A stretch of DNA of 64,000 nucleotides from Myxococcales bacterium (lineage in GTDB: Bacteria; Myxococcota; Bradymonadia; UBA7976; UBA1532). Below the pieces are notes generated by a model. That model had not been told where the DNA came from and ran no database searches. It saw nothing but the letters and a program-made list of their open reading frames with translations. The stretch lies in NCBI GenBank assembly GCA_020633515.1, contig JACKDM010000026.1, positions 7,116 through 71,115 on the forward strand, in the 5' to 3' direction. Of the stretch, positions 9,501 to 17,692 are shown in pieces; the first letter of the stretch is position 1; each line of letters begins with the position of its first letter. The position numbers were made by a program, and so were the translations under genes.

Positions 9501-9904
9501 CGCTCGACGACCTCGGCGAGCGCGGCGACGGCGAGGTGGCGGGCGACGACGCGCACGTCGTCGAAGCGGTCGTTGTCGGTGTTCCACAGGCTCCCGGCGC
9601 GGATGGAGACCGGCAGGAGCTGCACGGGGCGGGCGAGCCAGGTGAGCGCGACCATCGCCTGCTCGACGGCGCGGAGCACCACCGTCGTGCGGCCGGAGCC
9701 TTGCGGGCCGTGCACGAGCAGCGCGGCGCGGTCGCGGTCGCCGCGGGCGAAGCGGTCGAGCGCGCGGGCGAGGCGGCGGCCGGATTCGCTGCGCACGAAG
9801 GGCGCCGGCGCGGGGGTGCGGTCGGCGCGCAGCTCGGCGCGCATGCGCGGGCTGAGCGGGGCGGCGGGTCCCTCGGCGATCGCGGTCATCGACGACAGGC
9901 GCAT
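6515..9904 (-). CDS. KAP-like P-loop NTPase with membrane segments inside the NTPase domain
   Basis: 1129 residues from the ATG at 9904, preceded by a GAGGAA ribosome site; open frame further upstream only shadows the cytochrome gene. Walker A is 'HGPQGSGRTT' (residues ~65-74). An acidic linker (~150-200), a Pro-rich stretch and a short coiled coil lead into two hydrophobic glycine/alanine-rich segments around residues 268-318. Walker B 'VFIFDELDRADRG' follows near 385-397. Membrane helices inserted between Walker A and B are the signature of KAP NTPases, whose members include the phage-exclusion protein PifA. The remaining ~700 residues match nothing I recognise. The protein likely sits at the inner membrane with its ATPase in the cytoplasm. 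Role unknown; anti-phage function is only a possibility from family and neighbourhood. Confidence 0.7.
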   Translation of the reverse strand: MRLSSMTAIAEGPAAPLSPRMRAELRADRTPAPAPFVRSESGRRLARALDRFARGDRDRAALLVHGPQGSGRTTVVLRAVEQAMVALTWLARPVQLLPVSIRAGSLWNTDNDRFDDVRVVARHLAVAALAEVVERLGARVGEDAERTAAVEALWQALAGLPERDALRAMRKAAEPRFSLFGDGEGDDDDGEDDERVGREAEVLWQAVRLRGVRAPVTAAPPPPPAPIPAVDPAVVDALRDRIERLTAALAERDAALAAHIATIGKSRDPFAVVLAALSGAALGIAIAGGVASELAALAAGGVVGAVVGGGLGFVLGRNGQSSPEPELPRVPEFAPLPEPAVLPAPAPEPVTDDEPPASDAPTDVDGLLDLFGHFVRDLRAVGYAPVFIFDELDRADRGRVEPRVGRLLADLPDGCCAILVAGDADFAARAPEIQERLPVFYSPAALHAYLDRRLTLPGDLSETAEADARIDKAILRYALLHASRMQIRELERMLAERNLAGIRLDAQQPRAVYAFRLRAAQQIALERVLAERGATGHEDPAATRLLTRALQYPLLLWEAGDDPEITETTLADHLDDGRPDGEWTTASAADRARIWSALSILLGLMSSRAGLVARLPDHLAPLADLIPDAPLVVRQGDGWRWAFDAQGNPTAAGLAGDAPEDEKPTRNLMPPKKAPTPAEGSRFRSIERAAAGLEAPKRLRPGDPLPVTGEFRAYSAALAATQASRDPDDDADESLAGLRPGVRRPLIDAAEAARFLEAVDEALGTIGDGALSIGRLARVGLVPTIPTPAAIARALTEGDTPHARIVLDEAVGRIRERLGVIEKFSLWLTAARALVTPGENGTLEIAAALVRARALRGRSAPAQHAHLVTRDLQAELRNLCPRLRLRSTVFRRQAAPGTDAEALAAWGEALRKKNEDLAESLREGTTRTTLTTVAWRALRARLRKLVADGEAGLPAFAETIAALEGVAGATVTDWLSPVPTARNLSALLLAAREHSAPDQLGDGGLYAALALGLNRNGTDAAGLELPPIETSEAGDLIRETVRARPPIALVLTTDPTRGLAASRPPRRGSALVLTPDEVITSTRKLGFEVIFLDDPSIDAGLLPLPPAPVLAPPLADDIDAALGWWVTHR

Positions 9905-10240
9905 CGGGTTCCTCACGGTGCAGGCCCGGGGCGGCCGGGCGACGAGCGCGGAGATCCCTCGCGGGCCCTCCGCCGGGCAGTGCCCTGAGCGGCACCCTAA
10001 CACGTCCCACGCGCGGGTCGAACTCCGCTGACGGGGCCGCGCGAAAAGTCGCGACCGGATGGCCACGAAGGTGGCGCGGGGCGTCCCCGCGGCCGTCGAC
10101 GGGCGCGGGGGGATCGGTGCAAGCACCCGCCCGGTCGACGGTTGTATCGCCCGCGGGCGCTCCGCTATCTTTCGACCCGCGCCGACGAGCCCCGGTCGCG
10201 ACCGGCTGACGCGCGGCGCCGTCTCGACCCCCGGAGGACC
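9905..10240. other. Divergent intergenic region, 336 nt
   Basis: Separates the leftward KAP-like gene from the rightward cytochrome gene. No coding sequence is convincing here. It holds the KAP ribosome site at its left edge, a GTCGAC-centred inverted repeat (CCGTCGAC near 10093 and GTCGACGG near 10136), a candidate promoter and the GGAGG site of the cytochrome gene at 10233-10237. Confidence 0.6.
10142..10170 (+). promoter_or_regulatory. Candidate sigma-70-type promoter for the cytochrome/dehydrogenase pair
   Basis: TTGTAT at 10142-10147 and TATCTT at 10165-10170 are spaced by 17 nt. The -10 matches four of six consensus bases, the -35 about three. It leaves a leader of about 60 nt before the start at 10241. 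Confidence 0.3.
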
Positions 10241-11260
10241 GTGCGCAACCGCCTCTCCTGCCCGCCCCTCGCCTGCCTGCTCACCGCCGCGCTCACCGCC
10301 GCGCTCACCGCCGCGCTCGCCGGCTGCGACGACGAGCCCCCGCCGCCCGCGCCGTGGCTGCTCGATCCCACCGTCGAGATGCCACAGTGGCTCAGCGAGG
10401 CCGGCATCTACCGCGACCTCCGCGCGTTCGAGCCGGCCGATGGCTTCGTCGCCTACACCCCGCCGCACGCGCTGTTCAGCAACCGCGCCGACAAGGCCCG
10501 GCTCTTGTGGCTGCCCGCGGGCGAGCGCGTCGACACCTCGGGCGAGGCGTGGGTCTTCCCGGTCGGCACCGTGCTCGTCAAGACCTTCGGCTACCGCCAC
10601 GTCGAGGGCCGCTACGGCGACGTCGCGATCGAGACGCGGGTGATGCGCCACGAACCCGAAGGCTGGCGCTACGCCGTCTATCACTGGGGCACCGACGGCC
10701 GCGACGCGCTGCGCCTCGACGAGCGCTGGCCGGAGCAGCCGTTCGTGCTCGAAGACCTCAACGGCGCCGACTTCGCCTATGTCATCCCCGGCGAGCTCGA
10801 CTGCGAGGCCTGCCATGAGACCCACCGCGCCGCGCCGGTGATCGGCATCGGCCCCGAGAACCTCGACCCGGCGCTCGTCGAAGCGGGTGTCTTCGACGCG
10901 CCGCCCGAAGTCATCGAGCACCCCTATCGCACCGACGAGGAGCGCCGCGCGATGAGCTACCTCGTCGGCAACTGCGTTCACTGCCACCACGGCGAGCCGC
11001 GCGGCGACAACGCCTCGTTCAGCCTGCGGCCGCGTGATCTGGTCGCCAACACGGTCGATGTGCCGACCGACAGCTCGGCGTCGGGCGATGGCATCCGCGT
11101 GGTGCCCGGCGACCCCGAAGGGAGCGCGCTCTACGAGGCGGTGGTGAGCGCGCGCGCGCCGGGCTACGCCGGTGAGTTCAAGGCGATGCCACCGGTGGGC
11201 ATCGTCAACGGCGACCACCGCGCCGAAGAGATCCTCCGCCGCTGGATCGAGTCGCTGTGA
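10241..11260 (+). CDS. Diheme c-type cytochrome lipoprotein (SO2930-like)
   Basis: 339 residues from a GTG start, preceded by GGAGG 3 nt upstream. An N-terminal signal with repeated 'LTAA' units ends in lipobox 'LAGC', so it is a lipoprotein facing the periplasm or outer membrane. Two heme-c motifs are visible: 'CEACH' and, about 55 residues later, 'CVHCH'. The arrangement and the 'GIGPENLDP' segment resemble the SO2930 diheme cytochrome family. It should accept electrons in the periplasm, most simply from the product of the next gene, whose start overlaps this stop (TGATG). Family placement is from motifs and context, so moderately sure. Confidence 0.75.
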   Translation: MRNRLSCPPLACLLTAALTAALTAALAGCDDEPPPPAPWLLDPTVEMPQWLSEAGIYRDLRAFEPADGFVAYTPPHALFSNRADKARLLWLPAGERVDTSGEAWVFPVGTVLVKTFGYRHVEGRYGDVAIETRVMRHEPEGWRYAVYHWGTDGRDALRLDERWPEQPFVLEDLNGADFAYVIPGELDCEACHETHRAAPVIGIGPENLDPALVEAGVFDAPPEVIEHPYRTDEERRAMSYLVGNCVHCHHGEPRGDNASFSLRPRDLVANTVDVPTDSSASGDGIRVVPGDPEGSALYEAVVSARAPGYAGEFKAMPPVGIVNGDHRAEEILRRWIESL

Positions 11261-12552
11261 TGCGCGCCCGAAGCCTCCGCCGCTCCCCTGCCCTGCGCGC
11301 GCTGCCGCTGCTGTGCGCCGCGCTGACCGCCTGCGACGATGGCACCTCTGCAGGGCAAGGCATCTTCGATCCCATCGGTCGCACCCTCGACGCCGCCGTC
11401 GACGCCGCGCCGCCGCCGCCGCCCGATGACACCGCGCTGCGGCTGCGCTTCGAACCGATCGCGCACGACGCGGGCGCTTTGCGCATCACCGATCTGGCGT
11501 TCCTCGGCGACAGCGGCGAGCTCGTCGTGCTCGACAAGGACGGCGAGGTCATCCACATGGTCCTCGACGGCGAGGGCGCGCGCCGGCTCGGCTCGTTCGT
11601 CGTTCCCGACGTCTGGCCCGACTCCGACGCGGGCCTGATCAGCGTCGCGGTCGACCCGGGCTTCGCGGAGAACCGCTGGATCTACCTGGGCTACACGCCC
11701 GATCGCTTCACCAGCGTCATCCGCCGCTACACCCTCGACCCCGAGCGCCTCGGCTACGCGGGCATCCTCGACACGGCGGTCGAGGTCTTCTCGATCGCCG
11801 AGCCGCGCGCGCCGCGCTCCTGGCACAACATCGGGAGCATGGGCTTCGACGACACCGGCGCCTTGTGGGCGTTGTTCGGCGACAAGGTGCAGAGCGACAA
11901 CGCGCGCGACCTCGACACCGTGCTCGGCGGGCTCGTGCGGATCCTGCCGCAGCCCGAGGGCGGGCATGACTTCCCCGATGACAACCCGTACACCGATGGC
12001 AGCGGCCACCCCGCTGTCTATGCCAAGGGCCTGCGCTCGCCGTGGAAGGGCTTCTACCACGACGGCCGCTGGTGGGTGGGCGACGTGGGGCTCGACACCC
12101 ATGAAGAGATCAACCTCGTCGAGTCACCCGGCGATGACTTCGGCTGGCCCGACTACGAGGGCCCCTGCCCCGCCGGCGGGTGTGTCGCCGCTTCGGGCCC
12201 GTGGCTGAGCTACGGTCGCAGCGGGAGCCACCCGTTCGTGCAAGACGATCTGCGCGCGACGAGCAGCCGCCTGCGCTCGGTGTGGGTCGCGCCGCCGTAC
12301 CGGCCGAATGGCAACGATCGCTACCGCGGGCGATGGGACGAGGTGATGCTCTTCGGCGACGCCTTCGTCGGCTGGGTGCGCGCCCGCCGCGTCGATGGCA
12401 CCGGCGACAGCTTCCCGGTGGGACACCTGCACTTCGCGACGGCGTTCGCGCAGGGACCGGATGGCTACGTCTATGCCACCGCGCTCGGGACGTGGCCGGT
12501 GGATGCGCCGGTCGCGCCGTCGCCGATCCTGCGGGTGGTGCTGGATGAGTAG
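11260..12552 (+). CDS. Sorbosone/glucose dehydrogenase-like (GSDH) beta-propeller lipoprotein
   Basis: 430 residues; ATG at 11260 overlaps the cytochrome stop, with an in-frame GTG just before it. Lipobox 'LTAC' marks a lipoprotein. The body matches soluble PQQ-type sugar dehydrogenases: 'LISVAVDPGFAENRWIYLGY', 'HNIGSMGFDDTGALW', 'VYAKGLRSPW', 'WWVGDVGLDTHEEIN' and 'DFGWPDYEGPC'. These quinoproteins oxidise sugars or related alcohols in the periplasm. Translational coupling to a diheme cytochrome suggests the pair forms an oxidation module feeding electrons to the respiratory chain. Whether this member binds PQQ is not certain from sequence. The gene ends 37 nt from the convergent nadA. Confidence 0.8.
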   Translation: MRARSLRRSPALRALPLLCAALTACDDGTSAGQGIFDPIGRTLDAAVDAAPPPPPDDTALRLRFEPIAHDAGALRITDLAFLGDSGELVVLDKDGEVIHMVLDGEGARRLGSFVVPDVWPDSDAGLISVAVDPGFAENRWIYLGYTPDRFTSVIRRYTLDPERLGYAGILDTAVEVFSIAEPRAPRSWHNIGSMGFDDTGALWALFGDKVQSDNARDLDTVLGGLVRILPQPEGGHDFPDDNPYTDGSGHPAVYAKGLRSPWKGFYHDGRWWVGDVGLDTHEEINLVESPGDDFGWPDYEGPCPAGGCVAASGPWLSYGRSGSHPFVQDDLRATSSRLRSVWVAPPYRPNGNDRYRGRWDEVMLFGDAFVGWVRARRVDGTGDSFPVGHLHFATAFAQGPDGYVYATALGTWPVDAPVAPSPILRVVLDE

Positions 12553-12589
12553 GTGAATCGCGTGGTTCGGCGGGCTTCGGACCGGTCGA

Positions 12590-13576
12590 TCAGGCGGCGG
12601 TGAGGTCCTTCTTGAGCATGCGTTCGAGCGGCTTGAGCGCGGCGATGCGGGTGGCTTCGGGGACGTGGATCTCGGGCTCGAGGTCGCGCAGCGCGAGGTA
12701 GAGCTTCTCGAGGGTGTTGAGGCGCATGTGCGGGCACTCGTTGCAGGCGCAGTTGCCCTCGGGCGGGGCGGCGATCAGCTCCTTGTGGGGCGCGGCTTTG
12801 CGCATCTGGTGCAGGATGCCGCTCTCGGTGAGCACGATGAAGGTCTGCTTGGGGCTCTGGATGACCTGGCGCAAGAGCGCGGCGGTGGAGCCGATGTGGT
12901 CGGCGTGGCGCAGGATGTGGGGTTCACACTCGGGGTGCGCGATGACTTCGGCGTCGGGGTGGCGGACCTTGAGCTGCACGAGCTTCTTCTCGCTGAAGAT
13001 CTCGTGGACCTGGCAGGTGCCTTGCCAGAGCACGAGGTCGTCGCGGCCGGTCTCGCGCATGACATAGGCGCCGAGGTTCTTGTCGGGGGCGAAGATGAGG
13101 GGCTGGTCCCTGGGGAAGAGACGGACCATGTCGGCGGCGTTGCTCGACGTGCAGATGACATCGCTGATGGCTTTGACCGCGGCCGAGCAGTTGATGTAGC
13201 TGACGACCTTGTGGCCGGGGTGGGCGTCGATGAACGCCTGGAAGCGATCGGCGGGGCAGGCGTCGGCGAGGCTGCATCCGGCGCGGAGGTCGGGGAGCAC
13301 GACGGTCTTGTCGGGGTTGAGGATCTTGGCGGTCTCGGCCATGAAGTGCACGCCGGCGAAGACGATGACGTCGCAGTCGGTGGCGGCGGCTCGCTGGCTG
13401 AGCTGGAGGCTGTCACCGACGAAGTCGGCGGCGTCCTGGATGTCGGGCTCCTGGTAGTAGTGCGCGAGGATGATGGCGTTGCGCTCGCGCTTGAGCTTCT
13501 CGATGGCGTCGAAGAGATCGAGCGATGGGTCGATGGCATCGGCGCGGTCGCCGATCCGGGTGAGGGTGTCAGCCAT
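12590..13576 (-). CDS. nadA: Quinolinate synthase
   Basis: 328 residues. The ATG at 13576 is chosen over the longer frame because GGAGG lies just upstream and the family pattern starts soon after; it overlaps tcdA by 8 nt. NadA condenses iminoaspartate with dihydroxyacetone phosphate to quinolinate in NAD biosynthesis, using an oxygen-sensitive [4Fe-4S] cluster. Visible hallmarks are '[20 protein letters not shown]', Cys101 in 'AGCSLADAC', the Cys of '[13 protein letters not shown]' and the Cys of 'CNECPHM', the expected three cluster ligands. Length fits the family. It is the last gene of the long leftward operon. Confidence 0.95.
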   Translation of the reverse strand: MADTLTRIGDRADAIDPSLDLFDAIEKLKRERNAIILAHYYQEPDIQDAADFVGDSLQLSQRAAATDCDVIVFAGVHFMAETAKILNPDKTVVLPDLRAGCSLADACPADRFQAFIDAHPGHKVVSYINCSAAVKAISDVICTSSNAADMVRLFPRDQPLIFAPDKNLGAYVMRETGRDDLVLWQGTCQVHEIFSEKKLVQLKVRHPDAEVIAHPECEPHILRHADHIGSTAALLRQVIQSPKQTFIVLTESGILHQMRKAAPHKELIAAPPEGNCACNECPHMRLNTLEKLYLALRDLEPEIHVPEATRIAALKPLERMLKKDLTAA

Positions 13577-14507
13577 GGGGGGCCTCCGCGGGGGTCGCTT
13601 GGGGGGCGGTGGCAGGGGTGCCTCGGGTGTCATGCGCGGCGGCGCGGGCGACGATGTCGCGGACGACGACCGAGGCGCAGACGAGGCCGAAGGTGCCGGT
13701 GACGAAGGAGGCGCTGCCGTCGATTCGGGCGCGGCGGTCGCAGGTGAGGAGGCCGTTCTGGCCCTGGGGGCAGACGCAGCGGAAGCCGGTGCCGGCCTCG
13801 TAGGCGAGCTCGTGGGGGGGCTGCACCGGCTCGTCGCTGACGATGGCGGGGATGCCCCAGGCGGCGCGGCCGCGGGGGAAGTCGTGCTTCTCGCGCAGGA
13901 TCTTGCGGACGCTCTGGGCCATCTTGCAGCCCTCGGTCTTGTTGAGGTCGACGACGCGGACGCGGGTGGGATCCCAGCGGCCGGCGGCGCCCATCGATGA
14001 GACGAGGGGGATGCGACGGGCGCGGCAGGTGGCGATGAGGTGGCACTTGGCGGTGAACTGGTCGATGGCGTCGACGACGTAGTCGGGCGCGCGGCCGTCG
14101 GCGTCGGGGGCGAGGAGCGCGTCGCTGACCTCGGCTTGATAGAACTGTTTGACGGCTTCGATCTGCGCCTTGGGGTTGATGAGGCGCAGGCGCTCGGCGA
14201 CGAGGGTGGCCTTGGGCTTGCCGATGTTGCCCTTGAGCGCGTGGAGCTGGCGGTTGGTGTTGGTGACGCAGACGTCGTCGAAGTCGACGATGCGGAGCCT
14301 TCCGACGCCGCTGCGCACGAGGCTCTCGGCGGTGAAGCTGCCGACGCCGCCGAGGCCGAAGACGATGACGAAGGCGTCCATGAGCGCCGCCATGCCGTCG
14401 TCGCCGGTGAGGCGGGCCATGCGGTCGAAGCGGCGGTGCAGCTTGTAGCTCTCGGTCAGCGCGGGCGGCGCCTCGTGGGCGGCGCCGTGCATCAACACCC
14501 CGTCCAT
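13569..14507 (-). CDS. tcdA: tRNA threonylcarbamoyladenosine dehydratase (ThiF/E1-like)
   Basis: 312 residues from the ATG at 14507, which sits 13 nt after the tatD stop with a GGAG site between; an upstream ATG at 14543 would overlap tatD. TcdA/CsdL cyclises t6A37 of tRNA to ct6A using ATP. The adenylation domain shows '[15 protein letters not shown]', '[18 protein letters not shown]' and '[15 protein letters not shown]'. The middle '[12 protein letters not shown]' region and Cys-bearing 'CVCPQGQNG' fit the family. The C-terminal 20 residues are an Ala/Pro/Thr tail. Part of the 10-gene operon; the next gene, nadA, starts inside its 3' end. Confidence 0.88.
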   Translation of the reverse strand: MDGVLMHGAAHEAPPALTESYKLHRRFDRMARLTGDDGMAALMDAFVIVFGLGGVGSFTAESLVRSGVGRLRIVDFDDVCVTNTNRQLHALKGNIGKPKATLVAERLRLINPKAQIEAVKQFYQAEVSDALLAPDADGRAPDYVVDAIDQFTAKCHLIATCRARRIPLVSSMGAAGRWDPTRVRVVDLNKTEGCKMAQSVRKILREKHDFPRGRAAWGIPAIVSDEPVQPPHELAYEAGTGFRCVCPQGQNGLLTCDRRARIDGSASFVTGTFGLVCASVVVRDIVARAAAHDTRGTPATAPQATPAEAPHG

Positions 14508-14520
14508 CTTCTCGTTCTCC

Positions 14521-15321
14521 TCAGGTGCGGCCGATGGATGCAAACGGTCCGAAGAGGGTTTCTGCGTTGCGGCGGGTGGCCGCGAGGACGTGCTCGGCGG
14601 TGGTTCCGCGGTGCGCGGCGAGCGCGGCGGCGACGACCGGGAGCGCCGCCGGTTCGTTGCGGCGGGCGTGTCCGGGGGGAGATTGCGTCGGGGCGTCGGT
14701 CTCGATCAACAGGCGGTCGTCGGGCACGACGCGGGCGGCGCGGTGCAGCTTCTTCGCGGCGGGGCGGCAGATCGTGCCGACGAAGCCGATGTGGAGGCCG
14801 AGGCGGAGGTAGTTCTCGGCCATGTCGGCGCTGCCGCTGTAGCTGTGTACGACGCCGCCGGCGCGGGGGAGGCCGTCGCGCTGGAGGATGTCGAGGACCT
14901 TGCCGTGGGTGGCGACGATGTGGAGCACGACGGGGAGGTCGCGGGCGCGGGCGAAGGCGAGCTGGGCGCGGAAGCTCTCGGTCTGGGCGGTGAGGGTGGC
15001 CTTGTCGACGAACTGGCGGTCGAGGCCGATCTCGCCGACGGCGCAGGCGGGGTGCTCGCCTTCGAAGGCGGCCGGGAGCGCGTCGAGCGCGGCGGCGCGG
15101 GCCGGGGCGTCGAGGGTGGCGGCGAGCTGGGGGTGGAGTCCCGCCGTCCAGCGGAGGTCGGGCCAGTCGGCGGCGAGGGCGCGCTGGCGGGGCCAGTCTT
15201 CGGGGCGGACGCCGGCGATGATCTGGCCGGTGACGCCGGCGGCGCGGGCGCGGGCGATGACCTGGGCGCGGTCGGCGTCGAAGTCGTCGAAGTCGAGGTG
15301 GTTGTGGCTGTCGATGGACAT
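14521..15321 (-). CDS. TatD-family metal-dependent hydrolase
   Basis: 266 residues of an amidohydrolase-fold (TIM barrel) protein. Metal ligands are visible: 'SHNH' at residues 5-8, Glu of 'VGEIGLDR', His of 'HIVATHG', His of 'VHSYSGS' and Asp of 'IETDAP'. TatD proteins are 3'-5' exonucleases or deoxyribonucleases acting in the cytoplasm; the exact substrate of this paralogue cannot be told. It follows the TPR lipoprotein by 33 nt and precedes tcdA by 13 nt, so it is the first housekeeping-type gene behind the TonB cluster. Confidence 0.88.
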   Translation of the reverse strand: MSIDSHNHLDFDDFDADRAQVIARARAAGVTGQIIAGVRPEDWPRQRALAADWPDLRWTAGLHPQLAATLDAPARAAALDALPAAFEGEHPACAVGEIGLDRQFVDKATLTAQTESFRAQLAFARARDLPVVLHIVATHGKVLDILQRDGLPRAGGVVHSYSGSADMAENYLRLGLHIGFVGTICRPAAKKLHRAARVVPDDRLLIETDAPTQSPPGHARRNEPAALPVVAAALAAHRGTTAEHVLAATRRNAETLFGPFASIGRT

Positions 15322-15354
15322 CGGGCCTCCGGGCGGGCCGGGGGGTCGGGCAGC

Positions 15355-16659
15355 TCAGCGCCCGGCGGCGGCCTGGGCCTCGGCGCGGGCCATCTCGATC
15401 TGGCCTTCGGCGGCGGCGCGCCACTGCGCGGCGGTGGCGCGGGTGTCGTCGAAGCCTTCGGCGCGGCGGAAGGCGTCGAGCGCGGCCGACCACTCCTCGG
15501 CGTTGAAGTGGATGCTGCCGAGGAGGAGCCACGCCTGGCCGGGGTTGTCGACGCCGCCTTTGTTGATGCCGCGGCGGGCGGAGGCGGCGGCGGCTTCGAA
15601 CTGGCCGTCGCGGAGCTGCTGGCGGGCGAGCTGGAGGTAGATCTCGCCGCTGTCGCTCTTCTTGGCGGCCTCGGCGAGGATGCCTTTGGCGTCTTCGCTC
15701 TCGCGGGCATAGAGGTAGCTGCTCGCGAGGAGCTCGAGGGTCTTCTCGTCGCGTTCGAGCGGGCCGCCGTCGAGGCCGCCGGTGAGGACCGCGGTGGCCT
15801 TCTGGGGCACGCCCATGAAGAGGTACATCTGCGCGAGGCGCAACAGCTCGTCGCGGCTCTCCAGGATGCCTTGGGTGTGCATCAACTCCATGACCGCGAG
15901 GGCTTTTTCGTCCTGGCGCTTCTCGGCGTAGACGCCGGCGAGCTGCTGCCAGTACGCCTTGCGGGGGTAGCGTTGCAGGAGCTGCTTGAGCACGTCTTCG
16001 ACGGTGGCGAGGTCGCCGAGCTCGAAGCGGACCGACATGAGGAGCTGCAGCCAGTTCTCGGGCGGGGTGTCGACGGCGGCGAGCGCGGCGCGGACCTGCT
16101 CGGTGGCCTTTTCGTATTGTTTGGCCTGGGCGAAGGCGACGCCGATGACGTAGCGCGCCTCGGGGGTGGCCTTGTCGCCGGCGAGCTCCAGCCAGCGGGT
16201 GAAGGTGGCGGCGGCCTTGTCATACTGCTCGGTGGCGAGCTGGAGCTGGCCGAGGTTGTACATCGCGTCGATGAGCGCGCCCTCGGGCAGGGTCTCGCCG
16301 GCGAGCGCGTTCTGGAGCGCGGCGGCGGCGGCGGGCATGTCTTCCTGGTCGGCGTACATGTGGGCGTAGGTCTGCCACATGAGCGCGAGCTCGTACTCGT
16401 TGAAGCGCTTCTTGCGCTCTTGCATCTCGTCGAGCTCTTCTTTGGCGGCCTTGTAGTCCTTCTCGGCGAGCGCCTTCTGCGCGCGGTCGAGGTGCTTCCA
16501 CGCCTGCTTGTTGACGGTGTAGTCGACGCGCGCCTTCTTGTCCTGGCCTTCTTCGGGCGGGCGCAGCCACGCGGGGGCGGTGCAGGCGCCGAGGGTGGCG
16601 GCGAGCGCGAAGGCGAGCGCGAGGCGGCAAAGTGCCTGGGGGGCAGGTGGTTTCTTCAT
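15355..16659 (-). CDS. TPR-repeat lipoprotein of the TonB2 cluster
   Basis: 434 residues; ATG overlaps the tonB stop (ATGA). Signal peptide with lipobox 'LGAC' near residue 26. The rest is helical with tetratricopeptide-like repeats, for example 'AMYNLGQLQLATEQYDKAAA', 'YVIGVAFAQAKQYEKATEQV' and 'LLGSIHFNAEEWSAALDAF'. A TPR protein closes many TtpC/TonB2-type operons, and it is thought to help the energy-transducing complex in the periplasm. Position and coupling here support the same job; direct partner unknown. Confidence 0.85.
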   Translation of the reverse strand: MKKPPAPQALCRLALAFALAATLGACTAPAWLRPPEEGQDKKARVDYTVNKQAWKHLDRAQKALAEKDYKAAKEELDEMQERKKRFNEYELALMWQTYAHMYADQEDMPAAAAALQNALAGETLPEGALIDAMYNLGQLQLATEQYDKAAATFTRWLELAGDKATPEARYVIGVAFAQAKQYEKATEQVRAALAAVDTPPENWLQLLMSVRFELGDLATVEDVLKQLLQRYPRKAYWQQLAGVYAEKRQDEKALAVMELMHTQGILESRDELLRLAQMYLFMGVPQKATAVLTGGLDGGPLERDEKTLELLASSYLYARESEDAKGILAEAAKKSDSGEIYLQLARQQLRDGQFEAAAASARRGINKGGVDNPGQAWLLLGSIHFNAEEWSAALDAFRRAEGFDDTRATAAQWRAAAEGQIEMARAEAQAAAGR

Positions 16660-17291
16660 TTCGAGCAGGTGAAGCTGATCTTGACCTGGAGTCCCTTCTG
16701 CACGACGCCCTGGCCGTCGACGACCTTGGGGCGGTACTTCCAGCGCTCGATGGCACGCACCACGTTGCTCTCGATGCCGTAGCCGTTGGGCTCCACGTCG
16801 ATGAGCGTGACGTTGAGCGTCTGACCGGTGGGGCCGATGTCGAAGCGGACGAGCGCCGATCCGTTGATGCCTTCGAGCTGCATCTTGCGGGTGCATTGGG
16901 GCTGCACGCGGACGAGCGGGGTGGCGGCGGCGTTGCCGACGGGCGCGGCGCCGAGGTTGGGGCCGCCGCGCATCTTGACGGCGGCCTGGGGGGTCGGGGC
17001 GGCGATGGGCATCGAGACGGCGGCGCCGCCGGGGGCGCCGGGGTCGCTCATCTCCATCTGCGGCGGGGGCGGCTCGTCGAGGGTCTGGGGCTTCTGCGGC
17101 ATCTCGCGCTTCTTCTCGACCGGGGCGGTCTCGCGCTTGACGCGCACCATCTCGATGGTGCCGCCCTGGATGGGCGCTTGCAGCGCGCCTTCGGTCTCGA
17201 CGACGAGCAGGTGCATGCCGAAGAAGATGCCGAAGGTCGTGGCGAACGCGGCGATGATCGCGAGCGGGTAGCGGAGGAACATGGCGCTCAC
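16656..17291 (-). CDS. tonB: TonB energy transducer
   Basis: 211 residues. One N-terminal membrane helix (about residues 10-30, 'LAIIAAFATTFGIFFGM') anchors it in the inner membrane. A short Pro/Met-rich periplasmic spacer follows ('DEPPPPQMEM'), then a C-terminal TonB domain with 'ALVRFDIGPTGQTLNVTLID' and 'AIERWKYRPKVVDGQ'. TonB couples the ExbB/ExbD proton channel to outer-membrane receptors. The GTG start overlaps the exbD stop by 4 nt; an ATG three codons in is an alternative. The spacer is short compared with E. coli TonB, as is usual for TonB2-type proteins. Confidence 0.9.
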   Translation of the reverse strand: MSAMFLRYPLAIIAAFATTFGIFFGMHLLVVETEGALQAPIQGGTIEMVRVKRETAPVEKKREMPQKPQTLDEPPPPQMEMSDPGAPGGAAVSMPIAAPTPQAAVKMRGGPNLGAAPVGNAAATPLVRVQPQCTRKMQLEGINGSALVRFDIGPTGQTLNVTLIDVEPNGYGIESNVVRAIERWKYRPKVVDGQGVVQKGLQVKISFTCSK

Positions 17292-17692
17292 CTGGGCTGC
17301 GCGGCGAGGCTGACGTTGGGCACGCCCGCGGCGCGGGCGGCGTCCATCACCTGCACGAGGAGGCCGTTGCGGCTGTCGGTGTCGGCCTGGATGACGACGG
17401 AGCCTTGCGGGTTCTCGGCGTAGAGGCGCTCGATGTTGGCCTGCAAGGCGCGGGGGTCGACGCGGCGCTTGTCGATCCAGACCTCACCGTCGGCGGTGAT
17501 GGCGACGAGGATGTTGCCGCGCTCCTTGACCTCGGCGGTGGCGGCGGAGGGGCGGTTGACGTCGATGCCGGTCTCCTTGGTGAAGGAGGCGGTGACGATG
17601 AAGAAGATGAGCATGATGAAGACGACGTCGAGCATCGGGGTGAGGTTGACGTCTTCTTCGTCGCTCTCGCGGGCACGGTTGCGAAGCGCCAT
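17288..17692 (-). CDS. exbD: ExbD/TolR-type proton channel subunit
   Basis: 134 residues, the family's usual length. N-terminal 'VNLTPMLDVVFIMLIFFIVT' is the signature membrane helix, with the proton-carrying Asp at residue 22. The periplasmic domain contains 'ILVAITADGEVWIDKRRV' and 'VVIQADTDSRNGLLVQVMDA'. Together with ExbB it forms the proton-driven motor for TonB. Starts in overlap with the exbB stop (TGATG) and ends in a 4-nt overlap with tonB. Confidence 0.95.
   Translation of the reverse strand: MALRNRARESDEEDVNLTPMLDVVFIMLIFFIVTASFTKETGIDVNRPSAATAEVKERGNILVAITADGEVWIDKRRVDPRALQANIERLYAENPQGSVVIQADTDSRNGLLVQVMDAARAAGVPNVSLAAQPR

Noticed and set aside
9905..11218. N-terminal extension of the KAP-like frame
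   Set aside because: It is antisense to the cytochrome gene, and the ATG at 9904 has a good ribosome site.
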